Assembly: GCF_037126465.1 (NCBI RefSeq)
Contig: NW_026999326.1
Span: 1,612,001 to 1,676,000, forward strand
From: Ornithodoros turicata
Taxonomy: Eukaryota > Arthropoda > Arachnida > Ixodida > Argasidae
Direction: 5' to 3'
DNA: 64,000 bases
Shown: positions 10,164-20,974 of the stretch, one piece after another
Layout: every line of letters starts with the position of its first letter
Position numbering within the stretch: the stretch's first letter is position 1
Translations under genes and position numbers: made by a program
Notes under the pieces: model-generated
Seen by the model: only the letters and a program-made list of their open reading frames with translations
What the model was told of the DNA's origin: nothing
Database searches by the model: none

Positions 10164-11783
10164 TTGGGTCTAATGGTTGGGTCTACTCCAGGTTCATTTT
10201 ACCTATTGATTAAGGTACACAAGGAAAATAACCCCGGCAGGCCTATAATATCAGGAATAAACACACCCACCGAAAACATTTCTCTCCTTTTAGACCATTG
10301 TATCAAACACGTTCCTCCGCTTCTGCCCTCTTACGTAAAAGACACCAATGACTTTCTCCTCAAAGTCGATTCGATTAATAAGCAGAACAGCGATTTGAGC
10401 AACGTCATCTTGGCTACTATGGATGTTACATCCCTTTATACAAACATACCACACGATGAGGGTCTCGATGCGGTGAAAGTTTTTCTTGAATCTTTCCCGT
10501 CTGAATTTCTCCAGACATCAGCTGTCCTCTCGCTCCTTGAGCTTGTGCTCATGTACAACAACTTTATATTTAACGAAAAACATTTTGTCCAAATTCAAGG
10601 TGCAGCAATGGGGTCACGCGTGTCTCCCAACTATGCGAATCTTTTCATGGGGCAATTCGAAGAAAAAACGTTAGCATCCTTCCCGATCAAACCTTTAGTC
10701 TTCTTAAGGTACATTGACGACATTTTCATCGTATGGTCGGGTGATGAACCATCCTTAATTGCGTTTTTCGAGCATTTTAACTCCGTACATCAGGCCATCA
10801 AGTTCACGTGTAATCTTTCCCACGCATCAGTGAATTTTCTAGACGTGACTGTCTCTATACAGTCTGGTAAGCTGGTCACGAATCTATACAAGAAACCCAC
10901 TGACAAACGCCAGTACCTTCATTTTAACAGCTACCATCCTAATACTCAGAAGAGGAACATCCCCTTTGGTCAATTTACACGTCTAAAACGCCTATGCTCT
11001 AACCCAGAAGATTTTGAGGCATGCGCTGAAGAAATGTCCAACGATTTTAGAAAACGAAACTACCCTCCCAACCTTATAAACAATGCTCTCTCCGCGTGCA
11101 AATCTCTAGATCGGGATAAATTACTTTCACATGAACCGCGGCAGCAACAAAACCCCTTATCCTTCGTTACCGCCTATAACAAAGCACTGAGTGGCGCAGG
11201 GTCCATCTTCACCCGCCATCTCAACGTACTTCACAGCGACGAAAAACTTAAAATAATTTTTCCTGCTCCCCCCAATATCACATTCCGTCGATCACGTAAC
11301 ATTCGTAACTTACTAGTTTCATCCCGTCTATCCCGACCAAATCCTGGGTGTTCCCCTTGTGGTAACAAACGCTGCCAAACATGTCATTTCATTAGCCCAT
11401 GTACATTTATCTCGAGCACCTCAAACTCTTTTATTTTCGAAATCCGACAGGGATTGCACTGCAACTCTTTTAACGTATGTTACCTCATTATGTGCACGAA
11501 GTGTTGTATTCAGTATATTGGAGAAACCTCGAACACCATGAGGGAAAGGTTTTACGGCCATAAATCCGATATTGTTAATAACCGTCCTACACCCGTTTCT
11601 ACACATTTTAACCTTCCTGGACACGCTTTAGGTACAGACCTCAAAATCGTTATCCTTCAATCGGGTTATAACAGTGACATGAAGCGCAAAAATCGCGAAT
11701 CCTTTTTAATTGCAAAATTCCAGTCTCTGAAGCCTCATGGTTTGAACATCCACGCAGGCCCACTACAATTATTGAACCCGTAA
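10164..11783 (+). CDS. Penelope-like RT + GIY-YIG endonuclease, right copy (N-truncated)
   Basis: 539 codons. From residue 10 on it is the mirror copy of the left ORF, with only a few amino-acid differences (for example LELV for LELG, LIAFF for LIEFF, AGPL for AGAL). The first residues come from the dimer spacer and are not part of the element. It has the same RT, Cys-rich and GIY-YIG domains. The very low divergence between arms means that the dimer formed recently or is kept uniform by conversion. Confidence 0.9.
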   Translation: MGLMVGSTPGSFYLLIKVHKENNPGRPIISGINTPTENISLLLDHCIKHVPPLLPSYVKDTNDFLLKVDSINKQNSDLSNVILATMDVTSLYTNIPHDEGLDAVKVFLESFPSEFLQTSAVLSLLELVLMYNNFIFNEKHFVQIQGAAMGSRVSPNYANLFMGQFEEKTLASFPIKPLVFLRYIDDIFIVWSGDEPSLIAFFEHFNSVHQAIKFTCNLSHASVNFLDVTVSIQSGKLVTNLYKKPTDKRQYLHFNSYHPNTQKRNIPFGQFTRLKRLCSNPEDFEACAEEMSNDFRKRNYPPNLINNALSACKSLDRDKLLSHEPRQQQNPLSFVTAYNKALSGAGSIFTRHLNVLHSDEKLKIIFPAPPNITFRRSRNIRNLLVSSRLSRPNPGCSPCGNKRCQTCHFISPCTFISSTSNSFIFEIRQGLHCNSFNVCYLIMCTKCCIQYIGETSNTMRERFYGHKSDIVNNRPTPVSTHFNLPGHALGTDLKIVILQSGYNSDMKRKNRESFLIAKFQSLKPHGLNIHAGPLQLLNP

Positions 11784-12363
11784 ATATAATTTTTCAAATA
11801 AAAGAAGATAATGATAAACACACACACACTACTCTCCAACTTCCACATTTTTCTTCGTTTGTCTCTCTCCTGAGACCATCTCCGTCTTCACTTTCTCACG
11901 GTCCACTGGTCACCTTTGTACTCCGCACCCGTGTCCTCATTCCGTCGCCAAAACCCCCCCCCCCCTTTTTATCCTTAATTCCTCGAACGTCACCAACAAG
12001 TGTTCTCGTTTCCTGTGTATAAGCCCTTGGGCTCGCGTTGTTTCCCTTCTGATACCCCTGCTTTTGTATTTATGTTCTTGTGATTTTTATCTGTTGTTTG
12101 CATCCTTTCCATCAACCTGTTACCCTCTCATGCCAGAACTCCCCCTTCAACTGTATGTATGTGCCTGTACCATGTTTACATTTTTGTAACCTGAAGAAGT
12201 GCAGACTCGTGCACGAAAGTCTTGTTTACCATGTGTAAATAAATAAGTTGTTCCTACCGTTTAATATCACTCTTTAATAGTCTATATACAAAGATACATG
12301 CCGTGTTAATAGCCTATATACATGTAAGTGCATGGGTTGAGTATGGTGTCAGCGCTATAAAGA

Positions 12364-13862
12364 TTATGTGTTGGTTTCGCGTGGTGCGGTGCCCGTGACG
12401 TGGCTGTAGTAAACGTCCCTTGTCGCTGCAATCACCTCGCTGACGCAGAGTTTCTTCATGAGTCGAAGGTAAGGTTTGGAGCAGATCGGTGCTAGGGCCC
12501 TGTCATTTTTGGGATCCCAACTGCCCAGGCTTCCGATCACTACTGCCTCGACTCTCACGCGCTGAAACCTTTGTCGCAGGTGATCCCGTACGACGCTGTA
12601 TTTTTGCTCTTTCTCGGCTCTTGCGTTGCGGAAGGCTTCCCGTCGATTGTCAAACACAACTGTGGCGTCGTACACAATCGCTTCTTCTCCTCGTGCGACA
12701 ACAAGGTCCGGCCTCAGTCCAGTGTCTCCTATCGCCTGGTTCTCCGAGATCACAGTGTATCGTGCCTCTGCTGCTTGCCTGATCCGCCTGACGATCTTGT
12801 TGTGGCGGGCCGTGTAGAGTGCAGAGTAGCGCATGCAGTGGTTTGCCACGTGGGGTAGGGTCTCTAGTTCGGCGCCGCACCTCCTGCATCGCTTGTCTCC
12901 TTGCTCCCATGGTCTTGCTGCGTTTAACGGCAACAGGTTCAAACGGGCCCGGTGGATGAACCTCCAGTCTGCGAAGCGTGTGAACATTCCAGTTCTCATA
13001 AAGTGCGTGCTGGAGAGGTCAAGCGCCACGCATTCCAACACCTTCCCTTGATTGGGAAGGGATTGCAGATGGTCATCCCTTGTGGCGGTTAGCTTGCGGC
13101 GAAGTGTTGACACAACTTTGTTTCTTTGCATGGCGTTGATGGTTGTGTCGCCTGTCGTAAGCTCTGGGCCTTCGGGTCGGAACTCCCAAGTGATGGAATT
13201 TGTCTTTGATGCCTTCCTTGCCTCTGTCCATATGTTCTTTATCCCCCGGGATGGCCCTTCAAAGACTCCTCCCTCACCCGATAGGTACGCTGCGAGGTCG
13301 GGCGCAAAGTCTTCGTTCCGGGAGCGTTTCACGGCTGAGGTCATCAGGGCTGCGCTGGCTAGGTCGGCAACAGTCTGGTCCGGGGATATTAGTAGTTTGT
13401 AGGCCGTATCAATGCGGCATATGTCGCTTAGCTCGGCAGCGTGAGGCACTCCGCATGCGCCAGTTTGCGGGCTCCCATAGATGTAGCCTGATGTAGCACT
13501 TTTTGGCAGGTATAGTGTCTTCTTAATAAGTGGTCGAAGGGTGTCGTCCAGGCGCTTCCACTCTGTTTTCTGAATGTATCCCATTCTCATGGCGAAGTTT
13601 AGTCCAGGATGCAGAAACGTCTTGAAAGCGTCGATCCTTTGCCACGGGGCCAGCATCGACTCCAGGAGTGTTTTGCCAAGCTCAATGGCATCGGAGACAG
13701 TCGCAGTATCCGGGAACAGGTTGAAGCCAACGGGGCGTCCAAGGTACTTGAAGGCCTCTGCTTCGTTGATTACAGGGATAGTGGTTCCATTTACCACAAA
13801 CAGTGTCGGTCTTATACCGGCAGGCGTCTTTCCCGTCATGTGCAGCGTTCGGCACTTTGCTG
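12364..13862 (-). pseudogene. UT1 C-terminal part: RT thumb, CCHC, RLE endonuclease
   Basis: The open segment of 491 codons covers the RT C-terminal region (YLGRPVGFN), the CCHC motif CRRCGAELETLPHVANHC and the restriction-like endonuclease, with RPDLV, YDATVVFDN and the K..KY part (EKEQKYS). It ends with the conserved GSLGSWDPKNDR tail. The RLE makes the specific nick in the U2 gene that primes reverse transcription. It is separated from the RT core by a one-base frameshift near 13862 (AACCAGCAAAG, apparently one C short). The RLE itself looks intact. Confidence 0.85.
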
Positions 13863-14741
13863 GTTCAACGTGAGTCCAAGTTCACTGGCCATACTGTTGA
13901 TTGTCTCTATTCTTGCCTGCAGGTCCTCTGGTGTGGTGGCGAGGGGGGTGAGATCATCGGCATATGCAAGGATATTGTGGTCCTTGCTGTCTCCCTGGAT
14001 GCGACGGATGATGACATCGATCACGATGTTGAATAATATGCCGCTGATGGGGCAACCTTGCCGTATGCCTGACTGTACCGGGATGGACTCGGTCGTTTGG
14101 TCGTTGCAGGCGATGGTGGCCTCATTGTCGCAATATAGATTGTTGAGGATGCCGCAGAACCTTTCTCCCGCGCCTGCGCAGCGTGCTGCTTCGGTTAGTA
14201 TCTGCTGAGGAATCGATCCAAAGGCGTTGGAGAAGTCCAGGAACCCCACGTATAGGTCTCCCTTTTCCGTTCTCGCTCTATTCAGGCGCTCTTGGAGGAT
14301 GAAATTGTGTTCGAGTACTCCATCGTAAGGGAGGAACCCCTTTTGACATGGTGAGAGAACCTCGTTGTCCATGGCCCATTGCAGCACTCGGAAGGCAAGG
14401 CACCCGGTGAAGAGTTTTGCTATGGTTCGGATGACCGATATGGGACGCCAATTGGTGATTTCGGTGCGACTTCCTTTCTTGTGAATAAGGATGACGCGAG
14501 ATTTCTTCCAGTCTTGCGGTACCCTTGAGAAACTCAGGCAGATGTTGAAAGCTGCCGCCAAGAATCGGCATTCCGGATCTGTGAACTTCCAGTGTTGATA
14601 TGTGAGGCGGTCGTCGCCGGGTGCTGTATTTTCGCATCTTCTGAGTCGCCTCAGGACCTCTTCAGGCGAGAATTGGTGTAGTTGGACCTCTTCTGATGCC
14701 CGTGGCCTTTCATGGAGGAGCTCCGTATTGCCTTCCTTCTC
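13836..14741 (-). pseudogene. UT1 RT core
   Basis: Contains CENTAPGDDRLTY, LIHKKG, NWRPISVIRT, GFLPYDGVLEHNF, IRQGCPISGILFN and AYADD, the RT signature of R2/NeSL-type elements. It is in the same frame as the N-terminal segment and separated from it only by a TAG at 14742-14744. It ends at the frameshift near 13862. Confidence 0.85.
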
Positions 14742-16411
14742 CTACCATGTCTCCTTGAAGTGCCGTTCTACGTCGTCCGCTGGTATCTCGCAGTGCTGGG
14801 GCTTCCCTTGAGTGATAAGCCGTACCGCTTGCCTCCGATTTCTGCGGTATAGTGCTTGCATTTGTTTCGGGTTGGCAGTATTGATGGTCCGCTGGGTCCG
14901 TGTCCCGGCCTCAGGTAATCGCACGTGGCTGGCAACGGTCTCTGTAGCCCTGCGCAGGATTTCCTCGATGGCTTCCCACGTCTCATCGTCGTTTGGCCTT
15001 TGGGAGAGCTGTTGGATCTCGCGGAGATGGCCGGCTAACGGGAAAGAATTTCTTGCTGGGCTTGTAATCCGGTGCTCTCCATGCAGCCCATCACTCTCCC
15101 TCACAATAGGCGTGTCAGGTGTGGCGGTGCCTTCGCTCCTGTCTTTCTGCGAGCCACATTGATTGTAGGGCATGACATCTGAGCTGCCATGCTCAGAGCC
15201 TATTTCTCTCAGGTGATGCGGTGTGGTGGCACCCTTCTCCACGCCGGTTTCCGCAGGAGCTACACTGGCTTGGTCTCCTTGTTCCTCGTGTTCATGTTGT
15301 TCTCGCCCAATGTGCGGTGCAGGTGAACTTGACGTTGTTTCTTCACCATCCGTGGGGCTTGAGGGGGTCATGGGGTAGGCAGTGATCACCGATGTTTCGC
15401 ATCCTGATGGTTCGAAGGGGACAGAGTTGATGTGGAGAACACTCGTCCCTTCTGAATGTTCCGCGGTGGGTCTGTCTTCAAGCTCTCTGGAGCCAGCAGT
15501 CCGCCTGTCCGTCGCATCCTGTCTTCGGTGGGTGGCTTCGTGGTTGATCCGCCCCTTCTTTGTTGGGAATGTCAGGCTGCATCGGCTACACTTGTTCTTA
15601 AAAGCGGCGGTCTGGCTGCTGACTACCTTCTGCCCACTGCACCGGTGGTTGGACGGGCGGGATCCGAGCTTCGCTTCACATAAGCTGCATTCATACTTGA
15701 TCAGGTCTATGCGGATGCTATGCTCCTGGTCCAAGTGTCGCGTGAGGGATGCACGCTGTGACGTCCAGGCAGCCGACCGAAAACAGTGGCGGCAGTCCTC
15801 TTCAGTACATTCGTAGTAGTCAGGGGTAGGGAAGAATACGGTGAGCTCCTTCCCCTGCCGTTCGGGTTGCTTCATGTCTTGAGAGCATGGTGAGTCACCT
15901 GATCCTTGTGTACATCCAGGGGTCGGGAACCTCACAGAGGGCGTATCCATCGATCCTTCCCCACAGTGTAGAGGGCTGTGGGGCCGTGGCTGTAAATGCT
16001 CGCGGGGGTGTCGTCCGGTTCCCCAAGGTCCGGCGTGCTCACAGAGGGCATAGGAACCATTCCTCCCCCACAGTGTAAATGGCTGTGGGGTCGTGGCAGT
16101 AAAGGCTCGCGGGGGGTGTAGTTCAAAGTAGCTGACCGGTCTGTGGGTGTTGGAGACAGCGGGATCGGCGTCCGCGGGCCGGCGGGTGGTAGTTCGGTGT
16201 CCGCGGCTTCCTGGGCAAACGTGGACTGACAGACAGGCGGGCAGGTCTTCGCTGTAAGGACGTGGTGGTGCGCTCCCTGGGTCGGTTGGCCGTCGTCGTC
16301 CTCCTGGGCAGCAGAGGGTGCTGGAGTCCATGGCGGGAAGTCCCCCGCTCCATGGCGAGCCGTGGTTTGGAGGCGCTTCTCCATCGGGAAGGGTGGCGGA
16401 GGCATGGCCAC
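14742..16411 (-). pseudogene. UT1 N-terminal part with C2H2-type zinc fingers
   Basis: Zinc fingers are read from YYECTEEDCRHCF with RHLDQEH, then YECSLCEAKLGSRPSNHRC, then CSRCSLTFPTKKGRINHEATH. These bind target DNA in R2-type proteins. An acidic, low-complexity stretch follows, then the conserved RRNRRQAVRLI block before the RT. The likely start, conserved among copies as ATGCCTCCGCC, is at 16405-16411, but that frame closes near 15932 and the zinc-finger frame is a different one. Either there is a frameshift near 16000 or this upstream part is structured RNA and translation starts later. Two direct copies of a hairpin unit lie at about 15950-16090. Confidence 0.75.
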
Positions 16412-16705
16412 GAGGTGACCAGCCCCGGGTCAGGCTGCCTGAGGAGGGGGCAATAATCCACACCCCAAGAAGGGCCCTCCCTTGGCTAGTGCTCGACGCC
16501 CTGAAAAGGGGCGGTAGGCGGCGAACCACCTACTTAGCACCACCTGAGACGATGAGAGAGTGGCTGCTTTGGCAGGGGGACAATGAAACCAAGCCCGCAA
16601 GCGGGCCCCTGCCTAGGCTGATACCGTAATCGCCCTGAAAAGGGCGGTACTCGCAAAGAGCACTGGTGTCACCACTCCCTGGCCTATGGCGATCGAAAGT
16701 GCACA
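16412..16705 (-). ncRNA. UT1 structured 5' UTR
   Basis: The first bases (CACTTTCGATCGCCATAGGC) are an imperfect reverse complement of the adjoining U2 5' end. Two tandem structured modules follow. Module 1 has CGCCCTTTTCAGGGCG and an AGTGG/CCACT closing helix. Module 2 contains the hairpin GTAGGTGG-ttcg-CCGCCTAC followed by a second GCCC...GGGC hairpin. The same layout recurs in UT4, UT5, UT6 and UT7 with compensatory changes. Confidence 0.6.
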
Positions 16706-16739
16706 CACTTTGATCTTAGCCAAAAGGCCGAGAAGCGAT
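16706..16739 (-). pseudogene. U2: U2 snRNA 5' fragment (nt 1-34) upstream of UT1
   Basis: A perfect U2 5' end to AAAGTG on the minus strand, followed directly by UT1. The branch-point pairing GTAGTA is lost. The conserved upstream block lies at 16740-17050. Confidence 0.9.
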
Positions 16740-17104
16740 AAATATTACACGTTCATCTTTCGCTCTGGTCACGGTCGCGGCACCTGCCTCCTCGGGTGTC
16801 ACGTCGCCAAATTCAACATGATGTGGTGCGTGTAAGAAGCACTAGAATGATAGTCGGACAGCATGAAATGCGCATGTTAGCGGACGGAACTCGTGTTTCT
16901 TTCTCCCTTGTATCCGCCAAAAGACCGAGAAGAGATATAGACTGCACGTCTCCCCCCTTTCGCTTCTGTCGCAGTCTCGCCTTCTACGTCCGCGCGTGGC
17001 ACGTCGCTAGATTGGGCATCGTGGTATATGGGTACGGAACACTAGGGTGTTAGTACTAATGCATCACGGCCCGTGAGATAAAAATGATTGATTGGAAATT
17101 GCAA
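16740..17104 (-). promoter_or_regulatory. U2 unit upstream block (candidate snRNA promoter)
   Basis: Second copy of the block described at 7069-7433, with the GCGAAAG/GACGT box just upstream of +1 and the relic U2-like 5' end about 200 bp further (about 16917-16940). No gene is present; the peptide encoded across it is repeated in every unit only because the DNA is repeated. Confidence 0.55.
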
Positions 17105-17286
17105 GAGAGAGAGAAAGAGAGAGAGAGAGGTAGGTAGGTAGCTAGGTAGGTAGGTAGGTAGGTAAAAATGATTGATTGGAAATTGCGAGAGAGAGAGAGA
17201 AATAGAGAGAGAGAGAGGGAGGTAGGTAGGTAGGTAGGTAGGTAGGTAGATAGATAGATAGATTGATTGAATGAATGAATGAATGG
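17105..17286. repeat. Microsatellite (GA, TAGG, GATA, GAAT) with internal duplication
   Basis: GA and TAGG tracts are interrupted at about 17164-17188 by a second copy of the spacer segment AAAAATGATTGATTGGAAAT, also present at 17083. This shows slippage or a short tandem duplication inside the spacer. Confidence 0.9.
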
Positions 17287-17465
17287 TGTCCTAGTGGCCA
17301 GACAGGACATTTCCCAGTGGTTGTCTCCAGTGTGTTCTGTGCCTGCTGTAGGTTCCCTGCTTTGCTTGGTTGCTGTTTCTACGCTTCCCTCTTTTGCCTG
17401 TCTCTGGTCATCATGGCTGATGCTTATTGGTGCTGTTTCCGAATTTTTGTTTTTTGTTTTGAGAC

Positions 17466-17614
17466 GGGTGGGCAACACCTGGAGGTAGTGCAATACCAGG
17501 GCAACCCTTGACAGTGCCGAGGCGAGCTTCAGACACACTGTCTCGAGCCAAAAATAAGATTAATATCGTGAGTCCAAATAGGGCTTGTATCAGATATTAA
17601 GCTGATAAGAACAG
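17466..17614 (-). pseudogene. U2: U2 snRNA 3' fragment (from nt 41) after UT2
   Basis: Minus-strand CTGTTCTTATCAG to GCCCACCC, with minor changes (ACAAGCCC for ACGAGCCC; GTTGCCC for GTAGCCC). The 5' part of this gene is not present, because UT2 is truncated and joined to UT3. 17287-17465 is the conserved U2 3' flank. Confidence 0.9.
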
Positions 17615-19896
17615 AGAGGTTTTATTTCGAGTTTTGAGCATTATTTTGGGTGGGGTGGAACTAATAACAATCGGAGTATCTACAATGAGTCAATATTATA
17701 CAGAGCTAAGGATACTGTATAGTACAAGGCATTTGCTATTTACAGTGCTACATGTTACATTTGCTATTTACAGTGTTGCCGGTGTACAGTGGATGCCGGT
17801 GACATGGGTTACATAGATGTCGCGAGTTGCAGCTATCACGTCGCTGACGCACAGCCGCTTCATCAGTCGTAGGTACTCCCTCGAGCATAGGCGCCGGAGT
17901 CCACGGTCGTTGTCGGGGTCCCAGCTCCGAAGGCTCCCATGCTCACCCGGTGGAATCTGCCTTGCAGGCTCTCGTTAACAGGAATGTATTTCTGTTCTTT
18001 TTCTCTCCTGGCTGCCTGAAGAGCATCCGGGTGGTTATCGAACACAATGGTGACGTCGTAGATGATGGCTTCCTCGCCTCTCGAAACCACCAGATCCGGG
18101 CGTAGACCAGTGTTCCCGACCACTCGGTTCTCACTAATGATGCTGTACCTATTCTGGGCTGCCTTCTTGACTCGTTCCGCTATCGTGTTGTGGCGCTTGG
18201 TGTACTCCGGGGAATAGCGTATGCAGTGGTTGCTCACGTGTGGTAGAGTTTCAGGTTGTGTGCCGCACCGCCTGCATCGCTTATCCCCATTCGTCCATGG
18301 TCGCGCTCCACTGAGAGGGAGGAGGTTTAGCCGGGCTCGATGTATAAACCGCCAGTCAGGAAATCGTGTGGAGAATCCGGTACGCATGAAGTGAGAACTC
18401 GACCGATCGAGGGCCACGCACTCCATAACCTTGCCCTGATTGGCCAGAGAGACGAGTCGGTTGTCATGGTCTTGCTGAATTTGGCCACACAGTGTGCGCA
18501 TTATTCTGGTCCGGGCTTGGGGTGGGATCGTGATGCTGTCCTTCTGGAGCTGTGGGCCGTCCTGGTTGAAGCTCCACCTGACACCGAGCCGGGAGGAGGC
18601 CTTCCTTGCCTCGGTCCAGATGGAACGAAGGCCGCTGCTTGGAGTTCTGAATTCCGCTTCATTTTCGCCAGATAGGTAACTTCCAAGGAGGTCAGGGGTG
18701 GGTGGTTGCAGTAGTCGTAGGCGTTTTTCCACTGTGGCGTCTACGGCCTTCTCGGCAAGTCTCCTTGTGACTGGGTCTGGTGATGTCAGTAACTTAAAGG
18801 CCGTGTCAATTCGAGCTGCGTCGCTAACATCGGCAGCGAGCGGGATTCCACACGCTCCCTTCCTTGAGCTCCCGTATATGTAGTCCAATGTCGAAGATGC
18901 TGGGAGGTAAAGTGTCTGTCTGATGAGGGGGCGGAGTGCACTGTCAAGGCGCTTCCAGTCACTTTTGGAGTTCGAACCCATGCGCGTGGCGAAATTAAGT
19001 CCAGGGAACAGGAACGTCCTGACAGCATCCATTCGTTGCCAGGGCGCTAGCGCTGAAGTCATGATCTTGCGGCCCAATTCCATTGCGTCGTCAATGGTGC
19101 TGTTGTCGGGCAGGGGGTTGAAGCCGACCGGTCTGCCGAGATACTTGAAAGATTCGTATTGTCCTATTGGTTGTACTGGCGTCCCTTCGATGAAAAACTG
19201 TGTGGGCCTCAGTCCAACTGGTTGCACTCCTGAGAGGTGCATCGTTCTACATTTAGTGGGGTTGAGGGAGAGGCCAAGTTTGCCCGCTAGGCGGCTGATA
19301 AGGTTCAGATGGTCTTGAAGCTCTTCGGGCGAAGCAGCCATTGGTGTTATGTCGTCAGCATATGCTAGTATGCGGTGCTCGCTGCCCTGGCCTTGCACTT
19401 GACGCACCAGCGGATCAATCACCAGATTGAACAGTAGGCCACTCAGTGGGCATCCCTGTCGTATTCCAGCATTTAAAGGTATGAGCGGTGTTGTGCCCTC
19501 GCTGCAGATCACTGACGCCGCATTGTTGGTGGAGAGGTCTTTCACTATATGGGAGAACGTATTCCCGGCTCCTGCGGCGCTGGTTGCTTCGATCAGGCAT
19601 CCGTGGGGAACGGACCCGAAAGCATTAGCAAAATCCAAGAAGGAAGGCAGGCAGAGTTCCTTCCTTGTTGTTCGAGCCTGGTCTAGTCGTTCCTGAAGAA
19701 CAAAATTGTGCTCCAGGACACCATCGTAGGGGAGGAACCCCTTTTCACACTGTGAGAGCACATCGTTCTCCAGGATCCATGCTCTTAGCCGTGACGCCAG
19801 ACAGCCAGTGTAGAGCTTCCCAATGGTCCTGCCAAGAGAAATTGGCCGACAGTTTGTCAGGTCTGCGCGGTCCCCTTTCTTGGGAATTAAGATTCT
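17615..19896 (-). mobile_element. UT2: 5'-truncated Utopia-like element
   Basis: Minus-strand element with an intact 3' end at U2. Its 3' UTR (17615-17862, no gene) matches that of UT4 (AAAATAATGCTCAAAACTCG in both). The 5' side stops inside the RT at LIPKKGD, where it meets UT3 head to head at about 19896. It shares a one-base deletion in the GSLG-SWDP region with UT4, so the two are the same subfamily. Confidence 0.85.
17863..19896 (-). pseudogene. UT2 RT to RLE protein fragment
   Basis: An open stretch of about 680 codons of element sequence: NCRPISLGRTIGK, GFLPYDGVLEHNF, IRQGCPLSGLLFN, AYADD, LGRPVGFN, the CCHC CRRCGTQPETLPHVSNHC and the RLE motifs RPDLV and YDVTIVFDN. The 38 or so codons upstream of the RT belong to the joined sequence and are not element. 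The C-terminus leaves frame at GAFGAG because of a missing base, giving a false tail; the same tail occurs in UT4. Confidence 0.85.
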
Positions 19897-20359
19897 CAAC
19901 AACTGCATGAGGAACTCAGCTGCGTACACACAACGCCATAACGACATCGTGTCCAGGATAAAGAGCGCTGCTGAGAAAAAATTCTCAGTGAAATGGGAGA
20001 ACCAGGCCGTTGGAAGCACCCACCTACGACCGGACCTCGTGTTGACTCAAGGAGAAACGGCAATCATTGTGGACGTTGCCATCCCGTTCGAAAATAGAAC
20101 AGACAGTCTGCAAGCGAAGCGCCGGGAAAAAGAGCAGAAATACGAGCCAGTAAAACAATACCTTCTACAGCGTTTCAACAGAGTCAGCATCGAGGCCGTG
20201 ATCATCGGCTCTCTCGGATCTTGGGACCCCAACAACGACAGGCTTCTCAAACGGCTTTGCTCAAACAATTACCTGAAAAAGCTCAAGAGACTTGCTGTGT
20301 CAGACGTAATTCGACGGTCACGCGACATCTACCACAGCCACATTACCAAGGTTCACTGA
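19897..20359 (+). pseudogene. UT3 RLE endonuclease fragment
   Basis: From NNCMRNSAAYTQRHND, the end of the CCHC motif, through RPDLVLTQGETAIIVDV, PFENR, the EKEQKYEP Lys motif and IGSLGSWDPNNDR, to the stop after YHSHITKVH. It has no RT or zinc fingers. The RLE part is undamaged. The open frame extends left to 19823, but that part is antisense to UT2. Confidence 0.85.
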
Positions 20360-20472
20360 GAAGCAGATGTCTTGCAATGTACTCAATTCACGACTGTACA
20401 ACTTGTAACTAGTAATGAAAGCGCTAACTTGCCATATGTCTGTAAATAATGTCGATAACATTGAATAAATCT
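19897..20472 (+). mobile_element. UT3: 3' remnant of a Utopia-like element
   Basis: Plus-strand remnant holding only the end of the CCHC region, the RLE and the 3' UTR, which ends TTGAATAAATCT at the U2 junction. It starts abruptly at AACAACTGCATGAGG next to the inverted UT2. The 3' UTR resembles that of UT6 (ATGTCNNTAACATNGAATAA type end). Confidence 0.85.
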
Positions 20473-20621
20473 CTGTTCTTATCAGCTTAATATCTGATAC
20501 GAGCCCTATTTGGACTCACGATATTAATCTTATTTTTGGCCCGAGACAGTGTGTCTGAAGCTCGCCTCGGCACTGTCAAGGGTTGCCCTGGTATTGCACT
20601 ACCTCCAGGTGTAGCCCACCC
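20473..20621 (+). pseudogene. U2: U2 snRNA 3' fragment (from nt 41) after UT3
   Basis: CTGTTCTTATCAGCTTAATA to GCCCACCC on the plus strand; the sequence matches the consensus of the other 3' parts. From here to about 52661 the array is in plus orientation. Confidence 0.9.
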
Positions 20622-20814
20622 ATCTCAAAACAAAAAACAAAAATTCGGAAACAGCACCAATAAGCATCAGCCATGATGACCAGAGACAGGCAAAAGAGGG
20701 AAGCGTAGAAACAACACCAAGCAAAGCAGGGAAACTACAGCAGACATAGACACAGAACACACTGGAGACAACAACTGGGAAATGTCCTGTCTGGCCACTA
20801 GGGTACACATTCAT

Positions 20815-20886
<72 letters not shown>

Positions 20887-20929
20887 CCTATCTACCTATC
20901 TATCTACCTATCTACCTACCTACCTACCT

Positions 20930-20974
<45 letters not shown>

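Larger units (their letters stand above)
8007..12274. mobile_element. Head-to-head Penelope-like element dimer
   Basis: Two almost identical 5'-truncated Penelope-like copies in opposite orientation meet at about 10160-10185 with a spacer of about 24 nt. The inverted repeat runs from 8061 to 12275. Each copy has an RT/GIY-YIG ORF, a CA/TG tract and a G/C homopolymer in its 3' region. A possible 14 bp target duplication TAATAGTCTATATA lies at 7993-8006 and 12275-12288, although the host UT1 3' UTR has related internal repeats, so this is not certain. 8007-8557 and 11784-12274 are the 3' UTRs and hold no gene. Confidence 0.85.
7925..16705 (-). mobile_element. UT1: Utopia-like (R2/NeSL type) retrotransposon in U2
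   Basis: Minus-strand element between U2 nt 34 (16706) and U2 nt 41 (7924). Order: structured 5' UTR (16412-16705), zinc-finger N-terminus, RT, CCHC, restriction-like endonuclease (RLE), 3' UTR ending with AATAAACAAAT at the U2 junction. The 3' UTR is split by a Penelope-like dimer (8007-12274). The coding region has one in-frame TAG (14742-14744) and one frameshift (about 13862). Utopia is the known U2-specific RLE lineage; assignment is by architecture plus target site. Confidence 0.85.

Noticed and set aside
10486..10674. Paired small ORFs in other frames of both Penelope copies
   Set aside because: Shadows of the RT ORF, duplicated because the element is.
7993..12288. TAATAGTCTATATA as a firm target duplication of the Penelope dimer
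   Set aside because: The UT1 3' UTR has further related copies (TTAATAGCCTATATACATG at 12308), so the match may be an internal repeat. It is kept only as a possibility.
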